This document shows positions 1 through 10,930 of a stretch of DNA of 64,000 nt, in pieces. Where the stretch lies: assembly GCA_033807775.1 (NCBI GenBank), contig CM066322.1, positions 22,743,001 through 22,807,000 of the forward strand, given 5' to 3'. The stretch comes from Saussurea involucrata. Its lineage: Eukaryota > Streptophyta > Magnoliopsida > Asterales > Asteraceae. The notes beneath the pieces are model-generated. The model was not told where the DNA came from. It did not search any database and saw only the letters and a program-made list of their open reading frames with translations. A program made the position numbers and the translations under genes. How positions within the stretch are numbered: position 1 is the stretch's first letter; each line of letters starts with the position of its first letter.

Positions 1-1019
1 GTCCAATATTGAATATATTTGGATTTAATTATATTATTAAATATCATAAATATATACGAATTAATGTGTCGTGATTAGTATGAGATTTGTTGAAATTAGT
101 ATGAGATTTGATACAAATAATCACTAAATTGTCGTGATTTTCTTTTTGCAATTTCATATCAATTTTACTTCAAAGTCGAATTATTTCGACGAATTACAAT
201 TCTATCAAATTCCATTATGTCAACGAAACACCCTTAGAATTATCATAAGAGATTTAATTACTTGAAAAAAAAAGATATCACTTATCAACTGACTTTTGAA
301 TTATGAGTTCGAACATTTTTCAAAAATATAAATATGCAATTATTGTGTATTCGTTTGATAAATTCATTTAGTAACGACATTTATAATAGGTATCAAACTT
401 AATAGACATATTTTTATCTTCAAAATAATATTCCCTATTTGTGGAATTTTTGTTTTCTTTTTATCAATTATTGTATGTGTCACAAAATTATTCAACAACT
501 ATTAAACACCAAATAATTAACTTAAAACACAAATTTAATCGTCGCGCAACGGGCGAGCCAAAGACTAGTATATATATATATATATATATATATCGTAATA
601 TCATGCTCTAAATCTCGTTAGGTAATCGCTTCCCAATAAAGTATTTAATTCTAACTATAGTAACAAACAATATTTAGGTTAATTAAAATACCAAATATAC
701 AATATATAGAACTAAGTATTGAAGAGGTCTAGTAAATATCTAAATAAAACATTTCCTTAGAGGTGACTACATAGAGGGGCCAAAGTAAAATTTCATCAAA
801 TATATATTATATTGTGCACCAATTTCTAGCATAGAGAAACCCACCCCCACCCCCGCCCCCACCCCCATCCCCCACCCTAAGCACCTCAAGCCATCCGTCA
901 CTAAGGTCAAACAAGCATTTTAGAACTGACACCAGGGGTTATGGTGAGAGGTTATTGCTTCCCTTTTTGGTCCTAACAGGGGTCTTGTTACAAGAGGGGG
1001 GAGGGGTTATTCGGGTGGG
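1..1019. other. AT-rich intergenic DNA with simple repeats
   Basis: No gene is visible. The stretch is AT-rich, with a possible Helitron terminus near 540-568 (listed separately), a TA dinucleotide run at about 569-593, and a C-rich tract at about 840-878 made of CCCCCA-like units. The C-rich tract lies about 150 bp before a LINE relic and could form an i-motif or G4 on the opposite strand. Nothing else is recognised. Confidence 0.6.
536..568 (+). mobile_element. Possible Helitron 3' terminus
   Basis: A GC-rich segment (about 540-556) with a weak hairpin TCGC...GCGA around GCAACGG is followed about 10 nt later by CTAG at 565-568 and then T. Plant Helitrons end in a GC-rich hairpin shortly before CTRR and insert between A and T. 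The stem here is imperfect and the 5' end (TC) would lie outside the window, so this is a candidate only. Confidence 0.35.
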
Positions 1020-1380
1020 ACTTGGAGCACCATGATCAGGAAGCTAGATAGAGTCAACTTACTGTTGTGGCTGACTAAATTAAACTTGATCAGAAGAGGT
1101 ATCAGGATCAATTTTGATTTGTGTCCACTCTGCCATTCAGCATCTGAATCGAAAGACCACTTATTTATCAACTGTTCAACTACTAAACAAATCAAGGCGT
1201 TGATAACTTCATGGTGCAAAAAGTTACCCTTTATTGTTGGTTCTATTCCCGATCTTCTAGATGCAGCTGGTGAAGTTAACATAGGAACAGTCAAGGTTTA
1301 ATTCGGTTTTGGGGTCTGTCTTGTTTTCTAGCTTCTCGCTAGCTCTTGGGTGAATAAAATCATGTTGTTTTAAATAAAGA
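1020..1380 (+). pseudogene. L1-type LINE relic: zinc-binding RT domain plus 3' tail
   Basis: The plus-strand reading from about 1032 to 1301 contains CPLCHSASESKDHLFINC, the CxxC...HxxxxC pattern of the zf-RVT domain found after the reverse transcriptase of plant L1-like elements. It is followed within about 20 nt by a typical LINE 3' tail with CTAGCTTCTCGCTAGC and an A-rich end near 1370. Only this C-terminal portion remains, so the copy is 5' truncated and inactive. A short antisense reading frame over the same bases is a shadow. Confidence 0.6.
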
Positions 1381-1617
1381 AGGTCATATGAGCTAGTGCA
1401 ACTTAACCCTTGTCATATAGTCTAAAAAGAACGACCATTTTCCTCGTGTTACATATTTAATTTGTCCCAGGATTAGTGTTATGAAATAATTTCCTCGTAT
1501 TAACTTGTTTATAAAAAATGCTCACTGCTGCATTGAACATATATGTTTTCAGTAATATTAAAACATCTGTGTATTCTATAGTGAGTTCATGAACCCTGTA
1601 TGCCATTTGTACGGTTT

Positions 1618-1622
1618 CAACA
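1618..1622. repeat. Target-site duplication of element 1 (left)
   Basis: CAACA at 1618-1622 is repeated exactly at 9881-9885, immediately outside the two LTR ends. This fixes the boundaries of element 1. Confidence 0.9.
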
Positions 1623-3314
1623 TGTAATACCCCGGTTAAGTTCGTTAATTAAAAGTTAGGCCCGTTAAATTTTGTTAACTTTAGAATGTGAAGTTAAAGG
1701 TAAGTTTGGTTAGAATTATAAGTAAAAGGTGTAATTGGTCATTAATGTTAACTTAAGGACTAAAGTGGTAAATTAATTTAGATATTACCCTTAATGGAAT
1801 TAGATATTTCCAAAAATCAGTATTATCCAGAAAAGTGCAAAATGTGTGTGTGTGTGTGTGTACTTGGAGAAGAAAAGAAGAAGAAAGAAGGTTTTGGAGT
1901 TAGGGTTTCAATTTGGTGCAATTGGAAGTAATTTCAGGTATGTTTCCTTTACTAATTATGTTTATAATGATTAGTAAATTGTTTCTATCGGTCTGGAATC
2001 AACATAATCGAACTGGTATAAACCTTAGTCGAATTCTGGGTGAAATTAGGGATGAACAGCAGCAGTTTCCGGACAAAATTGAATGTGTCCGGGTGGTTTT
2101 AATAGTAGTGTCCGGATAATTTTATGAAGGTGTCCGGACGGGTTCTTTATCTGGGTAAGTTCTTTTTCTTATGTTTCCGGATAGAATTGGATACCGGATG
2201 GTATCCGGATCACTTTGGTGTCCGGATGACGTCCGGATTATATAAGTTGTCCGGAAAAGTCCTGTTGTCCGGAAAAGTTGTGTTGTCCGGAAAAGTTGAG
2301 GTATCCGGATACTTTTGCTGTTTGGTAAAAATTGGGAGTTTAGATGCTTTTAAGTAGTCTGTGTTTTATTAAATCATGGATAGGGAATGAATGAGGATCG
2401 ATTGTACTGTGGACTCGACTTAAGTTCGGGTTTGGGGGTAACATTTAGGGACTAGAGTGCTTTAGAGTTCTTAGTCTTGGTAAGACTTGTGTGATCAAAG
2501 TGGTAAGGCAATACTTGTATATGATTGTTTCAGATTCTGTGAAATTGAAGTGAAGCTGAATTGTTTGAGAAAAGCTTGGTGGACATTTTGATAAGTCAAA
2601 CAGGTGAGTTTTACTTTAAAAGTATTTTCAACTGGAATACATACGTATGGTTTGGGAATGTGATAATTGGTGATTATGTGTTTATATGTATGGTATATGT
2701 GAATTATAATATATTGAGGTATTATGTTTACATGAGTATTATAATGTGTTATAATACGTTGGCCGGGCTTAGGACCGGTGTGTTTGGCTATATCATCTAT
2801 ATAGCGTTGTTTGGCTGTAGATGTTGTACAGCGTTGTAAATTATTAGTTGGCTTGCAACCAACTAATATGGCCAGGAGGAATGAGAAAGGAAGGTACACG
2901 ATGTGTGAGTTCAAATTGATATATTTGATTGTGCTGAATGATTTATATGAATAAGGTTTATATAAATGATTTCAAACTAACAGGGATTTATCTCACTTAG
3001 ACCATCGTGTCTAACCCTCATTTTCGTTTTAAAAATATGTATTCCAGGTGGTGGATCGCGTAAGAGCAAGTAATTAGAGTAATCGATGGATGGCTTATGT
3101 GAAGGATTATGTGACGAAGATTTTGGCATGTTTAGCAGTTGTATTATAATGATTAAATGTTATGTATGTATTTAGTAAGAAGTTTGTAGTAGAATGTCTT
3201 CTTTTGGTTGTAATAGTTTAAGGGACCGTACTTGTAATATGATGTTTCGTTTGATTAATCAATGTTATGTTACATTATGTGATTTGTTGTGTATATGGGA
3301 TTTGGGTCGTTACA
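1623..3314 (+). repeat. 5' LTR of element 1
   Basis: The LTR begins TGTAATACCCCGG and ends GGTCGTTACA. It holds a TG run (about 1842-1861), a purine-rich stretch, a cluster of about 13 CCGG-centred motifs at 2067-2311, the hairpin ATTAGTTGG/CCAACTAAT at 2843-2867, and the hairpin TTAGAC/GTCTAA at 2997-3014. Splice-like signals lie at 1937/1938 (donor AG|GTATGT), 2533/2534 (acceptor TTTCAG), 2603/2604 (donor CAG|GTGAGT) and 3047/3048 (acceptor TTCCAG). Confidence 0.93.
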
Positions 3315-3316
3315 AA

Positions 3317-3330
3317 TGGTATCAGATCCT
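3317..3330 (+). promoter_or_regulatory. Primer binding site of element 1 (tRNA-iMet type)
   Basis: TGGTATCAGATCC starts two bases after the 5' LTR. It matches the complement of the initiator tRNA-Met 3' end used by most plant LTR elements (usually TGGTATCAGAGC); here G is replaced by T in the last part. Confidence 0.85.
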
Positions 3331-3576
3331 TAGTTTAAGGGATTTAGGTATTTGTATCTGTACCTAGACTTAAACTGCATGTGAAGTAGGATGTCCCTAG
3401 CTTTATAGAACCTTGGGATGATGAAGTATAAAAGGTAGAAGGAACATCATGTAAGGTAATTTCATATTACACCTGGCTAGTGTAACTGTGATCTTACAGG
3501 TACATGTTTGAACTGGAATACCTTGTTATATGGGGTATGTGCTTATGTGTATATTAACCTTGTTTAAATCTACAGA

Positions 3577-4278
3577 ATGGCAAGCGGTACACGGAATTCG
3601 AATCGAGGAGGAGGAAGAAATCCGAATAGTACGAATCCGCCGATAGGAATGGGGGACAGGGGAGGCAGAGTCGGGGGTAGGACCGGGGGTAGAGCTGGAG
3701 GTCGAGCCGGAGGCAAAGTCCAGCCACAGGGTACAGAGTTCGTTACCAGGGATGATCTAATGGCAGAAATGGGAAGATTGCAGGCTAGCATACAAACAAT
3801 GTTTGATCGGAACCGTCATAATGAAACTGGAATACGGGATCCCGAACCGGAAGATGAAATGCCAATCACATCGACTGTTGTACCAGTACAAAGGAGGTGC
3901 GGCTACAAAATGTTTTTAAGCTATAGACCTCCTACCTACTCAGGAGACAGGGATCCAGTGAAAGCAATGAGATGGATGAAGGAAATAGAAGCTATTTTCA
4001 AGACGAGTAAGTGCGCTGACGAAGATAGAGTATTGTACGGAACAGCAATGTTAAAGGGGGATGCTTTGTATTGGTGGGAATCCTTTATTCATTCTAAAGG
4101 ATCTGATGTTTATTCTACCCTCTCTTGGGAAGAATTTGTGATAGACTACAGGAACGCATTTTGTCCCCAAGCAACCGTCAAACAACTGGAAGGGGAATTT
4201 ATGAACTTACAACAAGGAAACTTATCCGTTCGAGATTACACCGCTAGTTTTCTGGAAAAGTCTCGGTTTGCAGAGTAA
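3577..4278 (+). pseudogene. gag: Gag N-terminal part of element 1, ended by a premature stop
   Basis: The reading starts at the ATG at 3577 and gives 233 residues of retrotransposon capsid protein. An N-terminal Gly/Arg-rich stretch (about residues 27-46, repeated GGR) is followed by the conserved gag region with SYRPPTYSGD and ALYWWESF. The frame ends at TAA (4276-4278), but the same frame reopens at once and continues as gag, and the related copy at 61836-63182 has a sense codon (Tyr) at this position. The stop is therefore a nonsense mutation, not a true gag end. Gag would package the element RNA in virus-like particles. The Gly/Arg repeat length differs from the related copy. Confidence 0.9.
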
Positions 4279-7005
4279 TACGTTGCTACGGAGGCGATGA
4301 AGACGGAAAGGTTTATCTTTGGGCTGAACTCAGAAGTTAGAAGGCTAGTAACTGCAAAAGGACCCGATACCTTCTCGGCTGCAGCTGATGCCGCGGAGAA
4401 TGTTGAAAGAGATATTAGAAGGGATGCTGGCGATAAAAGTATCGGGAAGAGGAAGTGGGAAGGACCACAACATGATCCGAAGAAGTCCCGATTTCAGAGG
4501 TATGATAACCGTCCGCCGTTTCGACCAGCGGAAAGACCATGTCAGAAGTGCAACCGGGTCCACCAAGGAAATTTCCAAGGTGATTTACGAGCATGTTATA
4601 AGTGTGGGAAGACCGGACACGTCATTAAAGATTGTAAGGTAACGCGGTTATGCTTCTTATGCAATTCTCCGGATCACCTTCAGTCGGATTGTCCGCGGGG
4701 GAGGATACAGCAAGGTGGGTCATCGGGAAGGCCAGCAATTGTTAAACCAGTAATACCAAGACTGGAACCGCCAGTAACCAGGGGTCGCGCATTTCAAATG
4801 AATGAGAAAGAAGCGGAGGAAACTCCGGATGTGGTCATAGGTACATTTTTAATAAACTCTACATGTGCTAAGGTGTTATTTGATTCCGGTGCAAACCGAT
4901 CGTTTGTGTCTCCTGCTTTTGCTGCTTGCCTGTGTTTGAAACCTAAAGTGCTAGAACATGCTCTATCAGTAGATACGGCAAATGATAATCAAGTGTCAGT
5001 TAAAGAAGTATTTGATGACTGTGTGATAAATATAGAGGAATATAGAGTGCCGATACAGTTGTTTCCAATAACTTTGATAGAGTTTGACGTCGTAGTGGGA
5101 ATGGACTGGTTAGCCGAGAATCAGGCTAACATAGTGTGTGATAAGAAGTTAATAAATGTGGTATTACCTGAGAAGGGACCAGTAGTGATTTATGGTGATC
5201 GTAGGAATCGTCAGTCTAGACTTATATCTATGATAAAAGCCCGTAAGTGTGTGAATAAAGGTTGTCAGAGTTACTTGGCTTACGTGATAGATATTAAGCC
5301 AGAAAAGAATAGGATGGAAGATATTCCTATTGTTAGTGAATTCCCTGAAGTATTCCCCGAAGACTTGAATAGTCTCCCTCCGGTGAGACAAGTAGAGTTC
5401 GGTATAGACTTAGTTCCGGGAGCCACTCCTATTGCTCGTGCACTGTATCGTTTGGCACCTCCAGAAATGAAAGAGATGATGGCACAACTACAAGACCTAT
5501 CCGATAAAGGCTTCATCAGACCTAGTTCTTCACCGTGGGGAGCACCAGTGTTATTTGTGAAAAAGAAGGATGGTTCGCTGAGAATGTGTATCGACTACCG
5601 AGAACTGAATAAGCGCACGATAAAGAACAAGTACCCGTTACCCCGAATTGATGACCTCTTTGATCAGTTAGTTGGAGCTTGCTATTTCTCAAAGATTGAT
5701 CTAAGATCCGGTTATCACCAGTTGAAAGTTAAGGAAGAAGACGTTCTAAAGACTGCCTTTCGAACAAGGTATGGACATCACGAATTCTTAGTGATGCCGT
5801 TCGGACTGACGAACGCTCCAGCTGCTTTTATGGATTTAATGAATCGGGTATGTAAGCCGTATCTCGATAAATTTGTAATTGTATTTATCGATGATATACT
5901 TATCTACTCCCGATCCAAGGAAGAGCACGCGCAACATCTTCGTTTGATTCTGGAGCTACTGAAAAAGGAAAAGTTGTATGCAAAACTTTCTAAGTGTGAA
6001 TTCTGGCTACGGAAAGTTCAGTTTCTGGGGCACGTGGTTTCTGAGAAAGGTATACAAGTTGATCCGATGAAAGTGGAAGCAGTTGAAAAGTGGGAACCGC
6101 CGAAGACAGCAACCGAAGTACGTAGTTTTCTGGGTTTAGCCGGCTATTATCGGAAATTTATAAAAGACTTCTCTCGTATCGCAACGCCTTTGACTAAGCT
6201 GACCCGGAAGAACCTGAAGTTTGAGTGGAAAGCAGAACAAGACGAGGCATTCCGGCTATTAAAAGAGAAACTGTGCAGCGCACCGATTTTATCACTACCT
6301 GAAGGTTCGGAAGATTTTGTTGTTTATAGTGATGCGTCAAAACTGGGATTGGGATGTGTACTTATGCAGCGGGGAAAGGTTATTGCTTATGATTCTCGTC
6401 AATTAAAGGATCATGAAAGACAGTATCTCACGCATGACATGGAGCTTGCAGCAGTTGTCTTCGCGTTGAAAATTTGGAGACATTATCTGTATGGTACCAA
6501 ATGTCAGATTTATACTGATCACAAGAGAGTCCAACACCTCTTTGATCGGAAGGAACTGAATATGAGACAAAGGAGATGGCTAGAATTGCTGAACGATTAC
6601 GACTGTGAAATCCTTTATCACCCGGGAAAGGCGAATGTGGTAGCGGATGCGCTGAGTCGTCAAGAAAGGAGTGGAACAATAAAAGTTATTTCGCTACGAA
6701 CTGAACTTTTACCTAATATCTTTGACGAATTGCTGAAGTGTCAATTAGAAGCCTATCAGGAAGAACATCTGAAATCAGAACGGTTGGTGGGATTATCAGC
6801 ATTGCTAGAAAAAGATGATCGTGGGTTATTATGTCTGGGAAGCAGAATTTGGGTGCCTCGTATGGGTTGGTTACGTGATCGGGTACTACAAGAAGCTCAC
6901 CAGTCCCGTTTTTCTATTCATCCGGGTACGAACAAGATGTATAAGGATTTGAAACCATGTTATTGGTGTCCTGGGATAAAAAAAAAAGCATTGCTCAGTA
7001 TGTAG
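4279..7005 (+). pseudogene. pol: Gag C-terminus, protease, RT, RNase H and start of integrase of element 1
   Basis: This continues in the frame of the upstream gag. Counting from the Met at 4297, two CCHC knuckles lie at residues about 100-113 and 119-132, the aspartic protease motif DSGA at 196-199, reverse transcriptase at about 375-560 with the catalytic FIDD at 530-533, and RNase H with SDAS at about 678-681. The integrase zinc region starts near residue 870. The frame is lost in a run of ten A at 6978-6987, where the rest of integrase resumes in another frame; a 1-nt loss or 2-nt gain in the run explains it. All catalytic motifs seen are intact, so the damage is limited to this slip and the upstream stop. 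Confidence 0.92.
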
Positions 7006-8147
7006 AAGGCTGTACTACTTGTAAGAAGGTGAAAATTGAACATCAGAAACCGTTTGGTCAGTTGCAACGATTAGAAATACCGATGTGGAAATGGGATCAA
7101 ATTACTACTGATTTTATCACGAAGCTACCAAGGACTCAGAAGGGATTTGATTCTATTTGGGTGATTGTCGACAGATTGACAAAGTCTGCGCACTTTCTAC
7201 CGATAAAGGAAACTGATTCGCTGGAACGTTTAGCTAAGCTGTACATAGACGAAATAGTAACTCGGCATGGAGTTCCAATCTCGATTATTTCTGACCGTGA
7301 TAGTCGTTTTACTTCAAGATTCTGGAGAAGTTTTCAAAGGGAAATGGGGACACAGATAAAGTTAAGTACGGCGTATCATCCCCAAACAGATGGACAGAGT
7401 GAACGAACGATTCAGACCTTAGAAGATATGCTCCGGGCTTGCATTGTTGATTTCGGGGGATCATGGGATAAACATTTACCGTTGATTGAATTCGCTTACA
7501 ACAACAGTTATCATTCCAGCATACAAGCGGCACCGTTCGAAGTACTGTATGGTAGGAAATGTCGAACGCCTCTATGTTGGAACGAAGTGGGAGAGAAACA
7601 GTTAGCGGGGCCAGAAATAGTTCAATTAACTGCCGATAAGGTTACTCAGATTCGTGAACGATTGAAAGTGGCTCAAGATAGACAGAAGAGCTACGCGGAC
7701 CGACGTCGAAAGCCTTTGGAATTTCAAGTTGGAGATTTCGTAATGTTAAAGGTTTCGCCGTGGAAAGGAGTCATCCGATTTAGACGACAAGGTAAACTTA
7801 GCCCAAGGTATATCGGACCGTTTGCGATTACAGAAAGGATTGGTGAAGTAGCTTACCGATTAGATCTTCCGCCGGAGTTGAGCCGGATTCATAACGCATT
7901 TCACGTATCAAACTTCCGAAAGTGTTTGGTTACCCCAGGTCAGTCAGTCTCCCTACCAGAGATACGAGTCGATGAAATACTGAATTATGTGGAAGAGCCG
8001 GAAGCTATAATTGATCATAAAATTAAAGTGCTACGGAATAACGAGATCAGGCAAGTGAAAGTTCAGTGGAGACATCATAGGGGCCAGGATGCTACTTGGG
8101 AATCGGAGTCAGAGATGAGAACTAAGTACCCTCATCTGTTCACTTAA
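6957..8147 (+). pseudogene. pol: Integrase core and chromodomain of element 1 (shifted frame)
   Basis: The frame that resumes after the A10 run encodes the rest of integrase: the CxxC of the zinc domain (CTTCKK), the catalytic core with DFITKLP...WVIVDRLTKSAHF, ISDRDSRFTSRFW and the glutamate region TIQTLEDML, then the GPF-type domain (KLSPRYIGPF). It ends in a chromodomain-like tail with VEEPEAIIDHK and VQWRHH...ATWE, which in chromoviruses guides integration towards modified histones. The stop at 8145-8147 is followed closely by the polypurine tract. The overlap with the upstream frame is only the frameshift zone. Confidence 0.92.
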
Positions 8148-8170
8148 CTGAATTCCGGGACGAAATTCTT

Positions 8171-8182
8171 TTAAGGGGGAGA
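8171..8182 (+). promoter_or_regulatory. Polypurine tract of element 1
   Basis: TTAAGGGGGAGA lies just before the 3' LTR at 8186. It is the usual primer for plus-strand DNA synthesis. Confidence 0.8.
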
Positions 8183-8185
8183 TGT

Positions 8186-9880
8186 TGTAATACCCCGGTT
8201 AAGTTCGTTAATTAAAAGTTAGGCCCGTTAAATTTTGTTAACTTTAGAATGTGAAGTTAAAGGTAAGTTTGGTTAGAATTATAAGTAAAAGGTGTAATTG
8301 GTCATTAATGTTAACTTAAGGACTAAAGTGGTAAATTAATTTAGATATTACCCTTAATGGAATTAGATATTTCCAAAAATCAGTATTATCCAGAAAAGTG
8401 CAAAGTGTGTGTGTGTGTGTACTTGGAGAAGAAAAGAAGAAGAAAGAAGGTTTTGGAGTTAGGGTTTCAATTTGGTGCAATTGGAAGTAATTTCAGGTAT
8501 GTTTCCTTTACTAATTATGTTTATAATGATTAGTAGATTGTTTCTATCGGTCTGGAATCAACATAATCGAACTGGTATAAACCTTAGTCGAATTCTGGGT
8601 GAAATTAAGGATGAACAGCAGCAGTTTCCGGACAAAATTGAATGTGTCCGGGTGGTTTTAATAGTAGTGTCCGGATAATTTTATGAAGGTGTCCGGACGG
8701 GTTCTTTATCCGGGTAAGTTCTTTTTCTTATGTTTCCGGATAGAATTGGATACCAGATGGTATCCGGATCACTTTGGTGTCCGGATGACGTCCGGATTAT
8801 ATAAATTGTCCGGAAAAGTCCCGTTGTCCGGAAAAGTTGTGTTGTCCGGAAAAGTTGAGGTATCCGGATACTTTTGCTGTTTGGTAAAAATTGGGAGTTT
8901 AGATGCTTTTAAGTATTCAATAGTCTGTGTTTTATTAAATCATGGATAGGGAATGAATGAGGATCGAATGTACTGTGGACTCGACTTAAGTTCGGGTTTG
9001 GGGGTAACATTTAGGGACTAGAGTGCTTTAGAGTTCTTAGTCTTGGTAAGACTTGTGTGATCAAAGTGGTAAGGCAATACTTGTATATGATTGTTTCAGA
9101 TTCTGTGAAATTGAAGTGAAGCTGAATTGTTTGAGAAAAGCTTGGTGGACATTTTGATAAGTCAAACAGGTGAGTTTTACTTTAAAAGTATTTTCAACTG
9201 GAATACATACGTATGGTTTGGGAATGTGATAATTGGTGATTATGTGTTTATATGTATGGTATATGTGAATTATAATATATTGAGGTATTATGTTTACATG
9301 AGTATTATAATGTGTTATAATACGTTGGTCGGGCTTAGGACCGGTGTGTTTGGCTATAGAATCTGTATAGCGTTGTTTGGCTGTAGATGTTGTACAGCGT
9401 TGTAAATTATTAGTTGGCTTGCAACCAACTAATATGGCCAGGAGGAATGAGAAAGATAGGTACACGATGTGTGAGTTCAAATTGATATATTTGATTGTGC
9501 TGAATGATTTATATGAATAAGGTTTATATAAATGATTTCAAACTAACAGGGATTTATCTCACTTAGACCATCGTGTCTAACCCTCGTTTTCGTTTTAAAA
9601 ATATGTATTCCAGGTGGTGGATCGCGTAAGTGCAAGTAATTAGAGTAATCGATGGATGGCTTATGTGAAGGATTATGTGACGAAGATTTTGGCATGTTTA
9701 GCAGTTGTATTATAATGATTAAATATTATGTATGTATTTAGTAAGAAGTTTGTAGTAGAATGTCTTCTTTTGGTTGTAATAGTTTAAGGGACCGTACTTG
9801 TAATATGATGTTTCGTTTGATTAATCAATGTTATGTTACATTATGTGATTTGTTGTGTATATGGGATTTGGGTCGTTACA
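8186..9880 (+). repeat. 3' LTR of element 1
   Basis: Near-identical to 1623-3314. It differs by a shorter TG run (about 8404-8421), a 5-bp indel near 8915 and scattered substitutions. The same intron-like signals are kept: donor at 8496/8497, acceptor before 9100, donor at 9169/9170, and the hairpin at 9563-9580. It is followed by the target duplication CAACA at 9881-9885. Confidence 0.93.
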
Positions 9881-9885
9881 CAACA

Positions 9886-10149
9886 CAATACATGTTTTAT
9901 AATGCTTTGAAAGAAAAATTTGGGAAAGATAGTTATGATTTTATCTTGATGTCATTTATCGATAATTTCCTTATAGCTGAGTACTTCATAAGCGGATAAA
10001 ATCTGATTATGTGGTATTTGTACGTATAAAGTTTACAACGAAATGGTCATAACTCATTAAGTACTTGATCATAAATCTTGTAATTGATAAATTTCTTAAT
10101 TAACTCAATGTTACTCACAAGTTTTTTAACAAAGAATTTCGGGGGAAAA
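9886..10149. other. Short AT-rich spacer
   Basis: AT-rich sequence between element 1 and a LINE relic. Short reading frames here have no recognisable motif. Confidence 0.5.
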
Positions 10150-10520
10150 TAATATACTATTAACAAATACAACACGGAAATGGAGTCGGGCAGCTCTAGA
10201 TGGAAAAGGAACCTGGAAGTGGAAGAGGACAGCAACTACACTTGGCCGACAGCTGAGGTGTCGGTTAAGGATCTGTGGGAAGCTACGCAACAAGTGAGTA
10301 CTCACAACCATATAAGGGAGGTGGCGGAGGTGATATTCTTGGCTTATTCTTGGGTCATGTGATACCAAAGAAACGAGAAACTTTATAAAGGAAAGATGAA
10401 AAATGGTAAGGAGATAGCTACTCTAATCCAGTATTTTGCGTTTTACTGATTAAAGCTAGATCTAAGATTGGTGGTGTCTTATGTTGGGATGATTGGATTA
10501 TTTCCCCCATGAATTTTGTA
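10150..10520 (+). pseudogene. LINE C-terminal relic
   Basis: The plus-strand reading VKDLWEATQQV (about 10258-10295) and, after 10360, WYQRNEKLYKGKMKNGKEIA is the region after the zinc-binding RT domain of L1-like elements. A clearly related segment lies on the minus strand at 34605-35230. The frame is broken by stops. It abuts a second LINE fragment at 10529. Confidence 0.55.
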
Positions 10521-10528
10521 AATAACCA

Positions 10529-10930
10529 ATGTTATCTAGCGCCGCGCTAGTTTTGGTTGGAATAAAAGGTGCTTTTTGCTGTAAAAAAAACTACTCGGTG
10601 GCCTCCTTTCGCAGAAAGGTGGACAATTTGATACTTATGGGGATTAAATTAGTCACCGATTGGAATAGTTGGGCACCGGGTAAAGTTAACGTGCACTTAT
10701 CGAGGGTGAGGCAAGATAGATTGGCGACTAAGGACAGTCTGATCAAAAGGGGCATATAGATAGACACAAATGATTGTCCTTGTTGCGTGTTACAGTCCGA
10801 AAATTCCGATCATCTTTTTGCGCGATGTTCGACAGCTCGGGAGGAGGAAGCACATCTTCACCAATGGTGGAGCAATTAGCCAACTGATGCCGGCTCGGTA
10901 CGTGACCTGTGGGAAGTGGCACATCAAGCG
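10529..10930 (+). pseudogene. LINE zf-RVT relic
   Basis: The reading WNSWAPGKVNVHLSRVRQDRL followed by CPCC...SDHLFARC is a zinc-binding RT domain, and SVRDLWEVAHQ follows up to the edge of element A at 10931. Small frameshifts occur near 10840-10870. The C-terminal continuation of this LINE appears at about 14105-14227 and 21262-21318, so later insertions have split one LINE into pieces. Confidence 0.6.

Larger units (their letters stand above)
1623..9880 (+). mobile_element. Ty3/gypsy chromovirus (element 1), nearly intact
   Basis: This is a complete LTR retrotransposon of about 8.26 kb bounded by CAACA duplications. It has LTRs of about 1.69 kb (1623-3314 and 8186-9880), a primer binding site, gag, protease, reverse transcriptase, RNase H, integrase, a chromodomain-like C-terminus and a polypurine tract. 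By hand count the LTRs differ at roughly 18 substitutions plus a few short indels (about 1%), so the insertion is recent. The polyprotein order PR-RT-RH-IN with a C-terminal chromodomain places it among plant chromoviruses; the long LTR and protein style suggest the Tekay/Del branch, which is my inference. Coding is broken by one nonsense codon and one frameshift. Confidence 0.92.

Noticed and set aside
3570..3791. Pro-rich minus-strand ORF
   Set aside because: Shadow of the Gly/Arg repeat of gag on the plus strand.
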